A DNA stretch of 64,000 bases from Kitasatospora cheerisanensis KCTC 2395 (GCF_000696185.1 NZ_KK853997.1:7800001-7864000), one strand, 5' to 3'. Counted from the stretch's first letter, positions 43,741-53,355 are shown. Notes: generated by a model from the letters alone, not told the origin. Made by a program: numbers and translations.

Positions 43741-45864
43741 ATGACCGGGCGCGACGAAGCGGCGGTGGCGGCGGCGATCGGTGCCGCCACCGAGCGGCTG
43801 GCGGGTGGCAAGCGGGGTCTGCTCTACGTGACCGGCCCGGCCGGTAGCGGTCGCAGCGCGGTGCTCGCCGGCATCGCCGAGGCCCTCCCGGAGGCGATCC
43901 TGATCGACGCCGCCGGGCGCACCGCCGAGTCGGTGGTGCGGGAACTGATCGACCGCACCGGCCTGTTGAGCCGGCCGGGCCTCGGCAGCCTGAACGAGCT
44001 GCGGCGCGCCATGCGCACCGACTCGACGGCCCGCACGGTGCTGCTCGCCAACACCCAGCTGGCCGGTTCGCTGGCCTGCGGCGGCGAGGGCGACCGGGTC
44101 CGGGCCGTCGGCGCGGCCATCGGCATCGCCGCGCAGGAGGGCGCGCTGCAACTGGTCGTCGAGCAGCCGCAGCCGCCCGAGCAGCCCGCCGACGAGCCCA
44201 CCGGGTACTGGCAGGACGTGCTGCGGCTGCCCACCGGCCAGGGCCCCGAGGAGCTCGCGGCGCTGGCCGAGGCCGTTCCGGAGCGGACGCTCGCCGCGCT
44301 GCGGGTGCTGGCCGACGCCCAGCTGCGCCGGGTGCCCGTCGCCGCCTGGGCCGAGCTGTGCCGGGCCGCCGGACTCGACCTCACCGAGGCCGAGCTGGCG
44401 GCCGTCACCGCCGAACCGCTGGTGCGGGAGGCGGACGGCACCGTCGGCTTCGACCGGCCCGCACTGGTCGAGGAGCTGCGCCGGCCGGCCGTCGAAGCCG
44501 CCGAGTTCCACGGCCGGATGACGGACCGTCTGCTGGAGGCTGACCTGGCCGAGCCGTGGGCGGCCCGTTCGCTGCCCGGGCACGCCGCCGTGGCTGGACG
44601 CTTCGACGACCTGCTCGCCGACGCCCGCGCCCTCGCGCACGTCCCGCAGGACGCGCTGACCGAGGGCTTCCGCACCGCCTACGGCGACATCGACGGGTTC
44701 CGGCACGGCACCCACGCCGCCGCCCTGCACTACCTCGCCGGCTACGGCCTGACCGGGGCGCCGCACGGCGAATGGGTCGCCTGGCTCGCCCACGACGCCC
44801 ACACCCGCGGCCAGTTCGACCGCGCCGAGGCACTGGCCGCCGCCTGCCCCGAACCGCTGACCTTCCGCACCGTGTGGTCCCGCTGGAGCCCCGTCGGCGC
44901 GTTCACCCCCCGCACCTGGCCCTGGCACACCGAGGAGATCGACCGGGTCTACCCCGCCGAACTCGACGGCCGGCCCGTCGTCGTCACCGAGGACGAGGAC
45001 GAGAACGGCTACGTCAGCGACGCCGCCACCGGCGAGCTGCTCGGCGAGGCGGGCGACGAACTGGAGCGCGGCACGGCCACCCTGACGGTCCGTTCGCGCA
45101 TCGAGTACGCCACCGTCCTCGACGGCCCGGACGGCGCGCCGCTCGGAGTGTTCCACCACCCCGACGCGGACGCCGCCGGCGCGGTCGGCGACCTGCTGGT
45201 GGCCGCCGGGCCGCGCGGCGCCTACGCCGTCCGACCCGACGTCAAACTGCTCCGCGACGGCCCCGACCACCGCCTGGTCCCGCTGGTCGGCGGCTTCGGC
45301 TGGCAGCTGCCCCGCCCGTACGACCCCGCCGAGACGCCCGACCTCCGCCAACTGCTCGAACAGGCCTTCGGAGCCGAGCAGTTGCGGCGGATCGAGGACG
45401 TCCCGGACGGCATCACCCACGGCCCGACCCGCGAACTGCTCGCCACCGTCGGCCTGCCCGTCGTCGACAGCCGCACCGGCTACTGGCTCACCCCCGACGA
45501 GGGCCTGCCCGCCACCCCCTGGCCCGAGGGCGTCGAACCGGCCGGCACCGGCCCGTACCACCTGATCGGCGGCTGGGTCGGCGCCTACCTGGTGCTCGAC
45601 GGCTCCGACGGCCGGGTGCTGCGGATGCGGCCCGCGAACTGGCCCGCCGACACCCCGCCCGCCGAGCCGCTGATCGGCAGCAGCCTGCAGAGCTTCCTCA
45701 CCATGATCGGCGTGCAAACCCAGTACCTGACGGTCTACTGGACCGCCGCCGCCGACAGCTACGACCTGCTCTCCGAACTGCGCACCCGGATCGCCGGGAT
45801 CGACCCCGAGGCCGCCGCCACCGACAGCTGGCAGTACGTCCTCGAACCCGACACCTGGGCCTGA
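43741..45864 (+). CDS. P-loop NTPase fused to SUKH-4 immunity domain
   Basis: 707 residues, ATG 30 bp after the toxin stop with a purine-rich site. N-terminal P-loop NTPase (residues 20-260): Walker A GPAGSGRSAVL near residue 31. The middle part (PVGAFTPRTWPWHTEEIDRV, DELERGTATLTVRSRI) looks like strand-rich propeller repeats. The C-terminal 170 residues form a SUKH-4 immunity domain (FGAEQLRRIEDVPDGI, LLATVGLPVVDSRTGY, GGWVGAYLVLDGSDGRVLRM). SUKH domains are broad toxin neutralisers; this gene directly follows the toxin, so it is a prime immunity candidate. The role of the NTPase part is unknown. Confidence 0.8.
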   Translation: MTGRDEAAVAAAIGAATERLAGGKRGLLYVTGPAGSGRSAVLAGIAEALPEAILIDAAGRTAESVVRELIDRTGLLSRPGLGSLNELRRAMRTDSTARTVLLANTQLAGSLACGGEGDRVRAVGAAIGIAAQEGALQLVVEQPQPPEQPADEPTGYWQDVLRLPTGQGPEELAALAEAVPERTLAALRVLADAQLRRVPVAAWAELCRAAGLDLTEAELAAVTAEPLVREADGTVGFDRPALVEELRRPAVEAAEFHGRMTDRLLEADLAEPWAARSLPGHAAVAGRFDDLLADARALAHVPQDALTEGFRTAYGDIDGFRHGTHAAALHYLAGYGLTGAPHGEWVAWLAHDAHTRGQFDRAEALAAACPEPLTFRTVWSRWSPVGAFTPRTWPWHTEEIDRVYPAELDGRPVVVTEDEDENGYVSDAATGELLGEAGDELERGTATLTVRSRIEYATVLDGPDGAPLGVFHHPDADAAGAVGDLLVAAGPRGAYAVRPDVKLLRDGPDHRLVPLVGGFGWQLPRPYDPAETPDLRQLLEQAFGAEQLRRIEDVPDGITHGPTRELLATVGLPVVDSRTGYWLTPDEGLPATPWPEGVEPAGTGPYHLIGGWVGAYLVLDGSDGRVLRMRPANWPADTPPAEPLIGSSLQSFLTMIGVQTQYLTVYWTAAADSYDLLSELRTRIAGIDPEAAATDSWQYVLEPDTWA

Positions 45865-45906
45865 CCCCCGCCCCCGCCCCCGACCGGAGAGACCGGAGAG
45901 ACCCAC

Positions 45907-47741
45907 GTGACCGACACCACCGCCGCCCACCAGCCCCACCCGCACCTCGGCGGGCGGGCGGCAGCGCTGCGCACCCTGGCGGCCTGGCGGGCCGGCACGG
46001 CCGACGTGCCGCGCACGGTGCTGATCACCGGAGACAGCGGCAGCGGCCGGACCCGGCTGCTGACCGCCTTCCTGATGCTCTGCGACCCCGCCGCCCGGGC
46101 CGGCATCGACACCGCCGCCCTCGACCCGGCCACCGTCCCGCCCGCCGACCTCCCCGCACCCCCCGTCTTCGACGCCACCGGCGTGACGGCCGTCCAACTC
46201 CGCTGGCTGCTCGCCGACCACTTCGCCCCCGGCACCGACCGGGCCGACCAGCTCCCCGCCGTCCTCGCCGGACTCGGCGCCGGCGGCCGGCCGCAGACCG
46301 TCGTCGTCGCCGACGCCGACCGGGCCGGGCTGCTCCCCGACACCGAGGAGAGCGCCCGGATCACCGGCGAGGTCCTGCTGCCGCTCGCCCTCAACCCCGG
46401 CGTGCGGCTGCTCGCCGACCTGCCCCGCGCCGAAGCCGAACGGCTCGCCAAGGACGTCCCCGACGGGCAGCTGCTGGTCCTCGACCTCGACCAGGACCCG
46501 TGGAGCGACCCCGAGGCGCTGCTCCGGCAGGCCGAACTCGCCGTCCCCGAAACCACCTCGGCCCGCCAGCTCGCCGCCGTCGCCGGCACCCCGCTGGTCG
46601 TCCAGCTGGCCGGCTGGTCGTTCAAGGCCCGCCCCGACGGCCCGCTGCCGCTGCCCCGCAGCGCCGGCGACGCCCTCGACCTGCACGCCGAACGCTGCGG
46701 CAGCGACGAACTGACGCTCCGTCGGCTGCTCGCCCCGCTCGCCCTCGCCGGCCCCGGCGAACCCCTCCCGCTCGACCTGTGGGCGCCCGTCGCCTCCGCC
46801 GTCGCCGGCAAGGACCTCGGGCCCGCCCTCGCCACCGGCCGCGAACTGCTGCTGCCGTTCTTCGACCTGGTCGCCGACGAGGACCGGCCGCCCGGCGTGC
46901 GCATCGTCCACCCCGCCGTCGCCGACGAGATCCGCGAACGCCTCGGCCGCACCGCCCGCGAGGTCCACCGCCGGATCGCCACCGCCCTGCTCGCCACCCT
47001 CGACGGCGACCGGCCCGGACGCTGGGCCGACGCCGCGCCCTACGTCCGCGAACAGCTCCCCGGACACGCCCTCCACGGCGGCCTGCTCGACCAACTCCTC
47101 ACCGACCCCGGCTTCCTGCTGCACGCCGAACAGGACCGCCTGCGCGCCGCCGTCGACCGGCACGCCGCCGAAGGCGCCGAACTGCCGCCGCTCGGCCGCA
47201 CCTGGCTGCGGCTGGCCCCGCTGTTCACCCGGCAGGAACTCGGCGTCGAACTGCGCGCCGCACTGCTCGACCACGCCGCCCGGCAGGACGGCCTGCCCGG
47301 CATCGACACCGCCGGCGTGGACGTGCCCTGGCGCACCCTGTGGGCCCGGCCGCTCACCGGCGTCGGCGCCGTCACCGCCGCCGTCCGCCCCGACGGCAGC
47401 CACCTGCTGGTCGCCCACCGCCCCGGCCAGGAACCGGAGTTGGCGGCCCACGACGCCCGCACCGGCGAACCGGACCACACCGACCCGAGCAGCTCGCCCG
47501 CCCCGACGGCGAGCAGCGCGCCGCCGGGGCCCTCGGACTCAGCACCGGCAGCGACTACGTCCGGCTCTGGCAGCGCCACCCCGACGGCACCGTCACCGGG
47601 CCGATCGCCGCCTTCCTGTCCGCCGGACCGCTGGCCGGCGCCGACCTCACCCCCGACGGCCTGCTGCTGATCGCCGACGCGCGGGGCATCGCCGCCCTGC
47701 AGCCGGTGCTGCCCGGGGCCGCGCAGCCGGCCGGTCAGTGA
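45907..47741 (+). CDS. P-loop NTPase with C-terminal propeller-like tail (one-base break)
   Basis: About 611 residues when repaired; GTG at 45907. Walker A is LITGDSGSGRTRLL near residue 41, with VVVADADRAG as a probable Walker B. The rest is helical, STAND/AAA-like (RTWLRLAPLFTRQELGVELR). The frame breaks near 47485 by one missing base; the resumed frame gives a WD40-like blade (GSDYVRLWQRHPDGTVTGP) and stop at 47741. Homologous in layout to the first half of the preceding gene, suggesting duplication, but it lacks a SUKH domain. Possibly a regulatory or sensor partner of the immunity system. Confidence 0.72.
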
Positions 47742-47798
47742 CCGGCCACCGTCGACTACTGTGAACACGACCAACCGGCCCCGAAGGAGAACGAGCGC

Positions 47799-49091
47799 GT
47801 GACGACCCGTGAGCAGGCCATCGAGGCGGCCCACCAGTGGATCAACGGTGCCCGGCCCGAGGACCAGTGGCACCGGATCGGCGTGCACGAGTTCGACCTC
47901 GGCTGGGTGCTGTGGCCGATCCCCGCCGCCGAGGCCGAGCAGCCCGTCGGCGAACGCCGCGCGCCCGCCGAGATCGGCACCGCCTGTGCCGTCGTCGACC
48001 GGGAGACCGGCGAACTCACCCACTGGCCCTCGGTGCCCGTCGACGAGGTCGTCCAGCTCTACCGCGACAAGCTCGGCGCCGGAACCCACGACCCGTCCCG
48101 CCCCCCGGCGACCGGCCCCGGCACCTCCGCCGTCCTCACCTACCGGGACGCCGCCGGCGAGCAGCAGACCCTGTTCCAGCTCTCCTCGCCCGGCCTCGGC
48201 CACCCCGAGGTCCGCGCCTGGCGCACCCTCCAGCAGCAGGGCGTCCGGCCCGAGGACGTGCTGTCCGTCTACACCGACCTGCGGCCCTGCGAACTCCCCG
48301 GCGGCTACTGCGCGCCCGTGCTGCTCGCCGAACTCCCCGCCGCCACCTTCGACTACGGCCACGACTACGGCCCGCGCTACGACCGCCGGGCCGCCGCCGT
48401 GCGCGCCCTCACCGACGCCACCGAGGACACCTTCCGCCGGGCCGGCCGCCCCGCCCCGATCCGGCCCAACCGGATCCCGTTCCCGCGTGCCGTGCCCGCC
48501 GCCGCCCCCGAGAGTGACCAGGAGCTCGGCGCCCGGCTGGACGCGCAGTTCGGCGCCGAGCGGATCGTCCGCGTCCAGGGCGACACCCCCGCCGCGCTGC
48601 CCGCCGCCACCGCCGCGACCCTCGCCGTGGCCGGACTGCCCACCGCCGTCCCCGAGTTCTTCCGTCACCTGCCCGGCCTGCCCGAGGTCGCCGCGCACCT
48701 GGCCGCCACCGGCCGCGGCGCCCGCGTCCCCGAGCGGACCCGTGCCGTGCTCGCCGACTACCTGGTGCTCGGCGACGACGGCCGCGCGCTGATCGCCGTC
48801 CAGTGCGGCGACGGCGGCACCGGCACCGGAGCGGGCGTCGGCCGGATCTGGGCCGTCGACCCCGACACCGGCGCCGGCCGCTACCTCAACGCCGACCTCG
48901 CCGCCTACCTGCGCTGCCTGTCCCTGCTGGCCGCCCGCCACCCCGCCCTGCGCGGCCTCGACCCGCAGGCCGCCGGCCTCGCCGTCGACGCTCTCCAACG
49001 CGAACTGGCGGCGCTGGACGGCACGGTGTTCGGCGACCCGGAGAACTGGTGGGCCGTCGTCGTCGAGCAGCTCTGGGACGGCCTGCTCTGA
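47799..49091 (+). CDS. Deaminase-like domain fused to SUKH-4 immunity domain, Imm35-like N terminus
   Basis: 430 residues, GTG at 47799 with GAAGGAG upstream. N-terminal ~75 residues (AIEAAHQWINGA ... HEFDLGWVLWPI) resemble the YrhB/Imm35 immunity fold. The middle (about 110-180) has deaminase-type motifs: HPE in GLGHPEVRAW, and PC...C in VYTDLRPCELPGGYC, parallel to the toxin's own deaminase. The C-terminal 190 residues are a SUKH-4 domain ending DPENWWAVVVEQLWDGLL. A protein with both a toxin-like and an immunity domain is a known odd architecture of actinobacterial polymorphic systems; whether the deaminase part is active or a decoy is not known. Confidence 0.75.
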   Translation: MTTREQAIEAAHQWINGARPEDQWHRIGVHEFDLGWVLWPIPAAEAEQPVGERRAPAEIGTACAVVDRETGELTHWPSVPVDEVVQLYRDKLGAGTHDPSRPPATGPGTSAVLTYRDAAGEQQTLFQLSSPGLGHPEVRAWRTLQQQGVRPEDVLSVYTDLRPCELPGGYCAPVLLAELPAATFDYGHDYGPRYDRRAAAVRALTDATEDTFRRAGRPAPIRPNRIPFPRAVPAAAPESDQELGARLDAQFGAERIVRVQGDTPAALPAATAATLAVAGLPTAVPEFFRHLPGLPEVAAHLAATGRGARVPERTRAVLADYLVLGDDGRALIAVQCGDGGTGTGAGVGRIWAVDPDTGAGRYLNADLAAYLRCLSLLAARHPALRGLDPQAAGLAVDALQRELAALDGTVFGDPENWWAVVVEQLWDGLL

Positions 49092-49098
49092 CCCGCCG

Positions 49099-49800
49099 TC
49101 AGTAGCCCGTCGGCAGGCCGTCCACCGCGAGGGCGACGGCCTGCTCGGCGGTGGCGACCTCGACCGGCTCGCCGCCCTGGACCCGGACCAGGAACGTCCC
49201 GTCGTACCGCGGCTCGACGGCCGGGCCGACCCGCTGGTACGGGTGTCTGGTGGTGGTGGCGAACCACAGGGTGTGATGGCTGGTCACCGGCGTCAGCCGG
49301 CGCAGCCGCGGCTCGGCGAACGCGGCCCGGAACATCGCCCGGTAGCCCGGCGGGTACCGGTGGGGTCCGCGCAGGTCCAGGTGGCCCAGGCGCTGACGCC
49401 AGGTCAGCTCCACCTCGTCGAGCGGCGCGCGCTCGTGCGCGAACGCCCAGTCGTGGACGGTCAGGAACGGCGCGACGGTCCGCACCGCCGCCAGGTCGGC
49501 GCCGCCGAGCCAGGCCGCGGTGACGCGCACGGCCGCCGCCAGGTCCGGCGCGTGGCCGTTGACGAGGGTGACGTGGGCGCGGCTGAGCGAGACGGACGGT
49601 CCCGCCTCCGGAACCCAGGTGCGAATCCACGCCCGGTCCTCGGTCCGGGCGTCGGCGAAGGCCGCGGAGAAGCGGTGGAGCCGCTCCGGCACGGGCAGCG
49701 ACACCCCCAGATCGGCGGCGATCCGGGCGAGTTCCGCCCCGAAGGCGGCCGCTGCGGCCTCCCGCTCGGCGGCGTCGGGGTCGGTGCGCGTGTCAGTCAT
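49099..49800 (-). CDS. DUF6193-type protein associated with natural-product or toxin loci
   Basis: 233 residues, ATG at 49800. Conserved features: a helical N terminus, LPVPERLHRFSAAF, the FLTVHDWAFAHERAPLDEVE segment, and AAFAEPRLRRLTPVTSHHTL, which matches the DUF6193 family (annotated as natural product biosynthesis protein, function unknown). Stops 7 bp from the previous convergent gene. No catalytic motif identified. Confidence 0.6.
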   Translation of the reverse strand: MTDTRTDPDAAEREAAAAAFGAELARIAADLGVSLPVPERLHRFSAAFADARTEDRAWIRTWVPEAGPSVSLSRAHVTLVNGHAPDLAAAVRVTAAWLGGADLAAVRTVAPFLTVHDWAFAHERAPLDEVELTWRQRLGHLDLRGPHRYPPGYRAMFRAAFAEPRLRRLTPVTSHHTLWFATTTRHPYQRVGPAVEPRYDGTFLVRVQGGEPVEVATAEQAVALAVDGLPTGY

Positions 49801-49944
49801 GGCGCGCAGTGTAGGGCCCACGGCAACCAGCCGACGACCGCCGGACACCGGCGGCCCGCCGGAAGCCGGCCCAGGCGGTCGGGTTCACCGGTGGGTCACG
49901 ATCCACTCAGGCCCTCCGCCGGTTTTCGCCGGTGAGGCCGCGGG

Positions 49945-50583
49945 TCAACGTCGGGTGCGTTTGCGGGGTTTGCGGATCCGGTCCAGTGCCCAGCCGGCGG
50001 CAGGGAAGATCATCAAGGCGGCGATGGCGTCGTCGGCGCGGGTGGTCCAGAGTTGGGCGGTGGCGCTCGGCAGGGTGCCGAGGTCGGGTGGGACGTGGCC
50101 GGTCGGGTCGGTGATGACGGTGACGGTGTCGCCGATGCGGTGGGAGTCGGTGAGGCCGCCGTCGACCGTGCCGTTGATGGGCGGGCCGTCCAGGGCCTCC
50201 AGGGTGTACCGGGGGTAGGAGGTGTTGTCCGCGTTGAAGTGGGTGGTCACCTCGGTGATGCGGGCGTGCTGTTCGGTGCCGTGGTCGCGCAGGGCCCGAA
50301 CGTCCAGGAGGTGGGTGTGGGCGATCAGCATGGCGACGCCGAGCACGGCGAGCACGATCATCCATCCCGTGGGGTCCTGGCGGGACGCCGACCAGCCGGC
50401 GAAGAGGATGAACAGGGCGGCGATCACCGTCGCCGGCATCGCGATCTGCAGGCTGTGCCGGTAGGAGAACCCGGCCAGTCCGCGCACCGCGAAGAACACC
50501 GCGGCCCACAGCAGCGCCCCCAGTACCGTGGTCCCGACCGCCCGCCCCGCTGTGCGCATCGTCCGCCCCCAGTTTCTTCGCAC
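49945..50583 (-). CDS. DUF3592-like membrane protein
   Basis: 212 residues from a GTG at 50583, or 204 from the ATG at 50559 (GGGGGCGG just upstream). Two N-terminal and further hydrophobic helices (VLGALLWAAVFFAV; AMPATVIAALFILFAGW; MIVLAVLGVAMLIAH), a strand-rich extracytoplasmic segment (ARITEVTTHFNADNTSYPRY ... IGDTVTVITDPTGH) typical of DUF3592, and a basic C terminus. Function unknown. Confidence 0.7.
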   Translation of the reverse strand: MRRNWGRTMRTAGRAVGTTVLGALLWAAVFFAVRGLAGFSYRHSLQIAMPATVIAALFILFAGWSASRQDPTGWMIVLAVLGVAMLIAHTHLLDVRALRDHGTEQHARITEVTTHFNADNTSYPRYTLEALDGPPINGTVDGGLTDSHRIGDTVTVITDPTGHVPPDLGTLPSATAQLWTTRADDAIAALMIFPAAGWALDRIRKPRKRTRR

Positions 50584-50918
50584 GTCCCCGGCCCACGGTA
50601 CGCGCCCGCACCGTCGCCGCGGCAGGGGCCGCCGAGCGCCTTCGGCGGAAAGTTACACGGCGGGAGGGCCGCGACGGCGGCCCGGACCGGGGCCCGCCGG
50701 GTGCAGGTCGCGGCGGGTGTCGGGGCGTCAACGGCGAGGGTGGCGGCGGACGTTCGTGGTGCACGGAGCCTGCCGCCGGGGCGGGTCCGGCCGCTACCAT
50801 CGGCCCGACCCGTTGCGGGAGCGCTCCCACGCTCCGGCTTTCGCATCGGCCCCGGTCAGCGGGCCCCACCCGGCTGCCGTCCACCCTCTCCCACCCGAGA
50901 GCACCCCCGGAGGACACC
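50584..50918. other. Control region of the cellulase gene
   Basis: 335 bp upstream of GH6, divergent from the DUF3592 gene. Holds the CebR-type box at 50816-50829 and a GGAGG ribosome binding site just before the GTG at 50919. No additional gene seen. Confidence 0.5.
50816..50829. promoter_or_regulatory. CebR-type operator of the cellulase gene
   Basis: CGGGAGCGCTCCCA, with perfect core GGGAGCGCTCCC (50817-50828), one base from the published consensus TGGGAGCGCTCCCA for the cellobiose repressor CebR. It lies 90 bp before the cellulase start. Distinct from the local GAGAGCGCTCTC boxes at 10771-15062. Confidence 0.8.
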
Positions 50919-52385
50919 GTGCACACCCCCGACCGCCGCCGGCGCGGCACCGTCCCGCCGTTCCCCGCCGCCCGCCAGGGCCGGCCCACCCGCCGGGCCG
51001 CCGTGCTCGCACTGGCCGCCACCGCTACCGCGCTCGGACTGGTCGCCGGCGTCCAGGGCGGCGCCGACGCCGCCGTGCAGGGCAGCCTGCCGGCCGGCAC
51101 CCAGTTCTACCGAGACCCGGCCTCCCAGGTCGTCAAGTGGGTGGCCGCCAACCCCGGCGACTCCCGCACGTCCGTGATCTCCAAGCGGATCGCCAGCCAG
51201 CCGCAGGGCATCTGGTTCAGCAACTACCGCCCCAACACCGTCACTTCGGACGTCCGCGCGGTCACCTCGGCGGCCGAGCAGGCCGGCCAGACCCCGGTGC
51301 TGATCGCCTACGCCATCCCCAACCGGGACTGCGGCGGCGCCTCGGCCGGCGGCGCGCCCGACCTCTCCTCGTACGACGCCTGGGTGACCAAGTTCGCCGC
51401 CGGGCTGGGCAGTTTGCGGTCCATCGTGGTGCTCGAACCGGACTCGATCGCGCTCACCACCTGCCTCAGCGCCCAGCAGCAGAGCGACCGCTTCGCCTCG
51501 CTTTCGCGCGCCGTCACCGCCATCCACAGCGCCAGCCCGAACGCCAAGGTGTACCTGGACGGCGGCCACTCCACCTGGAACACCGCCAGCGAGCAGGCCA
51601 ACCGGCTGCGCAGCGCGGGCGTCCTCAACGCCGACGGCTTCTTCACCAACGTCTCCAACTTCAACACCACCGCCAACGAGACCGCGTTCGCCCGCAACCT
51701 GCTCTCCGCGCTCGGCAACCCCGGCAACCTGCACGCCGTCATCGACACCAGCCGCAACGGCAACGGCCCCGCCGGCAGCACCTGGTGCGACCCGTCCGGG
51801 CGCGCCATCGGCAACTACCCCACGGCGAACACCGGGGACAGCGCGGTCGACGCCTTCCTGTGGATCAAGCCCCCGGGCGAGGCGGACGGCTGCGCGGCCG
51901 CCGCCGGCACCTTCGTCCCCGACATCGCCTACCAGCTGGCCGTGAACGCGCCCGACCCGAGCAGCCCGCCGACCTCCCAGCCGCCCACGTCGCAGCCGCC
52001 GACCTCCCAGCCCCCGACCTCGCAGCCGCCCACCTCCCAGCCGCCGACCTCGCCGGCGCCCGGCGGGGCGTCCTGCTCGGTCGCGTACCGGGCCAACTCG
52101 TGGAGCGGGGGCTTCACCGCCGACATCACGGTGAAGAACACCGGCAGCACCACCATCTCCGGCTGGAAGCTCGGCTGGACGTTCCCGGGTGACCAGAAGA
52201 TCACCAGCGCCTGGAACGCCACCGTCACCCAGAGCGGGGCCGCCGTGACCGCCACCGACCTCGGCTACAACGGCACCCTGGCCGCCGGGGCCTCCACCGC
52301 GTTCGGCGTGCAGGCCACCTTCGGCAGCAACAACAGCACCCCGACCGCGTTCACGCTCAACGGGGCCGCCTGCACCACCGCCTGA
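50919..52385 (+). CDS. Secreted GH6 cellulase with CBM2
   Basis: 488 residues from a GTG with GGAGG upstream. Signal region (about 1-52, twin-Arg RPTRRAAVLALAA so possibly Tat), GH6 catalytic domain with signature IAYAIPNRDCGG and the catalytic Asp in LEPDSIA, a PPTSQ-repeat linker (six copies), and a C-terminal CBM2 (CSVAYRANSWSGGFTADITV ... NGAACTT) with its paired cysteines and Trp residues. Hydrolyses crystalline or amorphous cellulose to cello-oligosaccharides. Regulated through a CebR box. Confidence 0.94.
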   Translation: MHTPDRRRRGTVPPFPAARQGRPTRRAAVLALAATATALGLVAGVQGGADAAVQGSLPAGTQFYRDPASQVVKWVAANPGDSRTSVISKRIASQPQGIWFSNYRPNTVTSDVRAVTSAAEQAGQTPVLIAYAIPNRDCGGASAGGAPDLSSYDAWVTKFAAGLGSLRSIVVLEPDSIALTTCLSAQQQSDRFASLSRAVTAIHSASPNAKVYLDGGHSTWNTASEQANRLRSAGVLNADGFFTNVSNFNTTANETAFARNLLSALGNPGNLHAVIDTSRNGNGPAGSTWCDPSGRAIGNYPTANTGDSAVDAFLWIKPPGEADGCAAAAGTFVPDIAYQLAVNAPDPSSPPTSQPPTSQPPTSQPPTSQPPTSQPPTSPAPGGASCSVAYRANSWSGGFTADITVKNTGSTTISGWKLGWTFPGDQKITSAWNATVTQSGAAVTATDLGYNGTLAAGASTAFGVQATFGSNNSTPTAFTLNGAACTTA

Positions 52386-52397
52386 CCATCCTCCCCA

Positions 52398-52436
52398 GCC
52401 CCGCCGGCCACCCCCCACCCAGAGGGCCGGCGGGGC
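52398..52436. terminator. Strong GC terminator after the cellulase
   Basis: Perfect 12-bp inverted repeat GCCCCGCCGGCC (52398-52409) / GGCCGGCGGGGC (52425-52436) with a 15-base loop, between convergent genes; could serve both. Confidence 0.75.
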
Positions 52437-52447
52437 AACCCCTCTTC

Positions 52448-52834
52448 TCACGGCCGCAGTTGAACGGCCGTCACCATCACATAGCCGACCAGCAGCCCGA
52501 ACAGGCACACTGCCGTCGCGTACCGGGGCGTGAACGGCAGCCCCGCCAGCGACGGGTACAGCAGCACCGCGCCGCCGGCCGCCAGGTCCGCCAGGTACAG
52601 CCCGTCCGGCGGGACGACGCCCGTGCTGTGGGCGGCCCACCCCGTGGCGATCAGAAACCCCGTCAGCAGGGTGAAGCCGGACAGCAGTCCGGAGCCGATC
52701 GCGCCCAGCGTCGGGTGCGGCTCCGGCGGCGGCTCGCCCTCCGGAGGCTTGGGGCGGACCCGGTGCGCCACCGCGAGCGCGCCGACGGCGAGGGCCGTCG
52801 CCGCGAGGGCGCCGAGCAGTGGAGCGGGATTCAT
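52448..52834 (-). CDS. Small integral membrane protein (128 aa)
   Basis: 128 residues with four predicted helices (LGALAATALAVGALAVAH; GAIGSGLLSGFTLLTGFLIA; LYLADLAAGGAVLLYPSLAG; AVCLFGLLVGYVMVTAVQL) and a Pro-rich cytoplasmic loop. Its ATG overlaps the stop of the upstream Pro-rich gene by four bases and is preceded by GGAGGAG. The two are coupled; function unknown. Confidence 0.7.
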   Translation of the reverse strand: MNPAPLLGALAATALAVGALAVAHRVRPKPPEGEPPPEPHPTLGAIGSGLLSGFTLLTGFLIATGWAAHSTGVVPPDGLYLADLAAGGAVLLYPSLAGLPFTPRYATAVCLFGLLVGYVMVTAVQLRP

Positions 52835-53355
52835 CGGCTCCTCCTGGAGAACACGAGATGCTGCCCGGCCAGCGCGGCGAGCGCCGCCGGCAGCAGAACG
52901 GTGAGAACCACGACGGTCGCCCACACCGACGGCTCGATCGCCCCGGGCGGTGCCGCCGGCGGCGGCGCGGCCACCGCCGTCCAGGGCGCGACGACCGGTG
53001 GCGGCGGGGCGGATTCGAGGTGGCCGGGGCGGGCGCAGGGGCTGCGGCCTTCGGCTCGGCGACCGGGGACTGACGGGGTGTCGGCGCGCGGGTCGGTGCG
53101 TGCATTGGCGAGGCGTGCGGTGTCGACGGTTGCGGTGCCGGCGGGTGCGGTGCCGGGGCGGCGGTCGGGGAGCGGTTGTCGGGCTGGGGACGGGAGTTGG
53201 GCTCGGGCTCGGGTTGGGTGTCGGGGTCGGGGTCGGGCAGTGCCAGTGCCATGGCGGTGGGTGCGGGTGCGGGCGGAGGGGCAGGGGCAGGGGACCGGCG
53301 GGAGGGTCGGAAGGGGCGGGAGGGGCACCGGGAACGCGCCCGAGGGCTGGTCCAT
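52831..53355 (-). CDS. Pro-rich membrane-anchored protein (breaks near 53290 and 53030)
   Basis: About 175 residues when repaired. ATG at 53355, then a long Pro/Ala/Asp-rich disordered region (PDPDPDTQPEPEPNSRPQPD) and one C-terminal membrane helix (VWATVVVLTVLLPAALAALAG) before a short Arg tail. The frame shifts twice in C-rich stretches: the first needs two missing bases, the second one. Codes with TM and low-complexity outside domain suggest a wall-spanning surface protein. Function unknown; coupled to the downstream 128-aa membrane protein. Confidence 0.45.
   Translation of the reverse strand: MDQPSGAFPVPLPPLPTLPPVPCPCPSARTRTHRHGTGTARPRPRHPTRARAQLPSPARQPLPDRRPGTAPAGTATVDTARLANARTDPRADTPSVPGRRAEGRSPCARPGHLESAPPPPVVAPWTAVAAPPPAAPPGAIEPSVWATVVVLTVLLPAALAALAGQHLVFSRRSR

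Noticed and set aside
42037..47478. Very long minus-strand open frame (about 1,800 codons) opposite the toxin and immunity genes
   Set aside because: It mirrors the high G/C third positions of the plus-strand genes, is made of Gly/Val/Ala/Arg-biased shadow sequence, has no domains or ribosome binding site, and the plus-strand genes show clear motifs.
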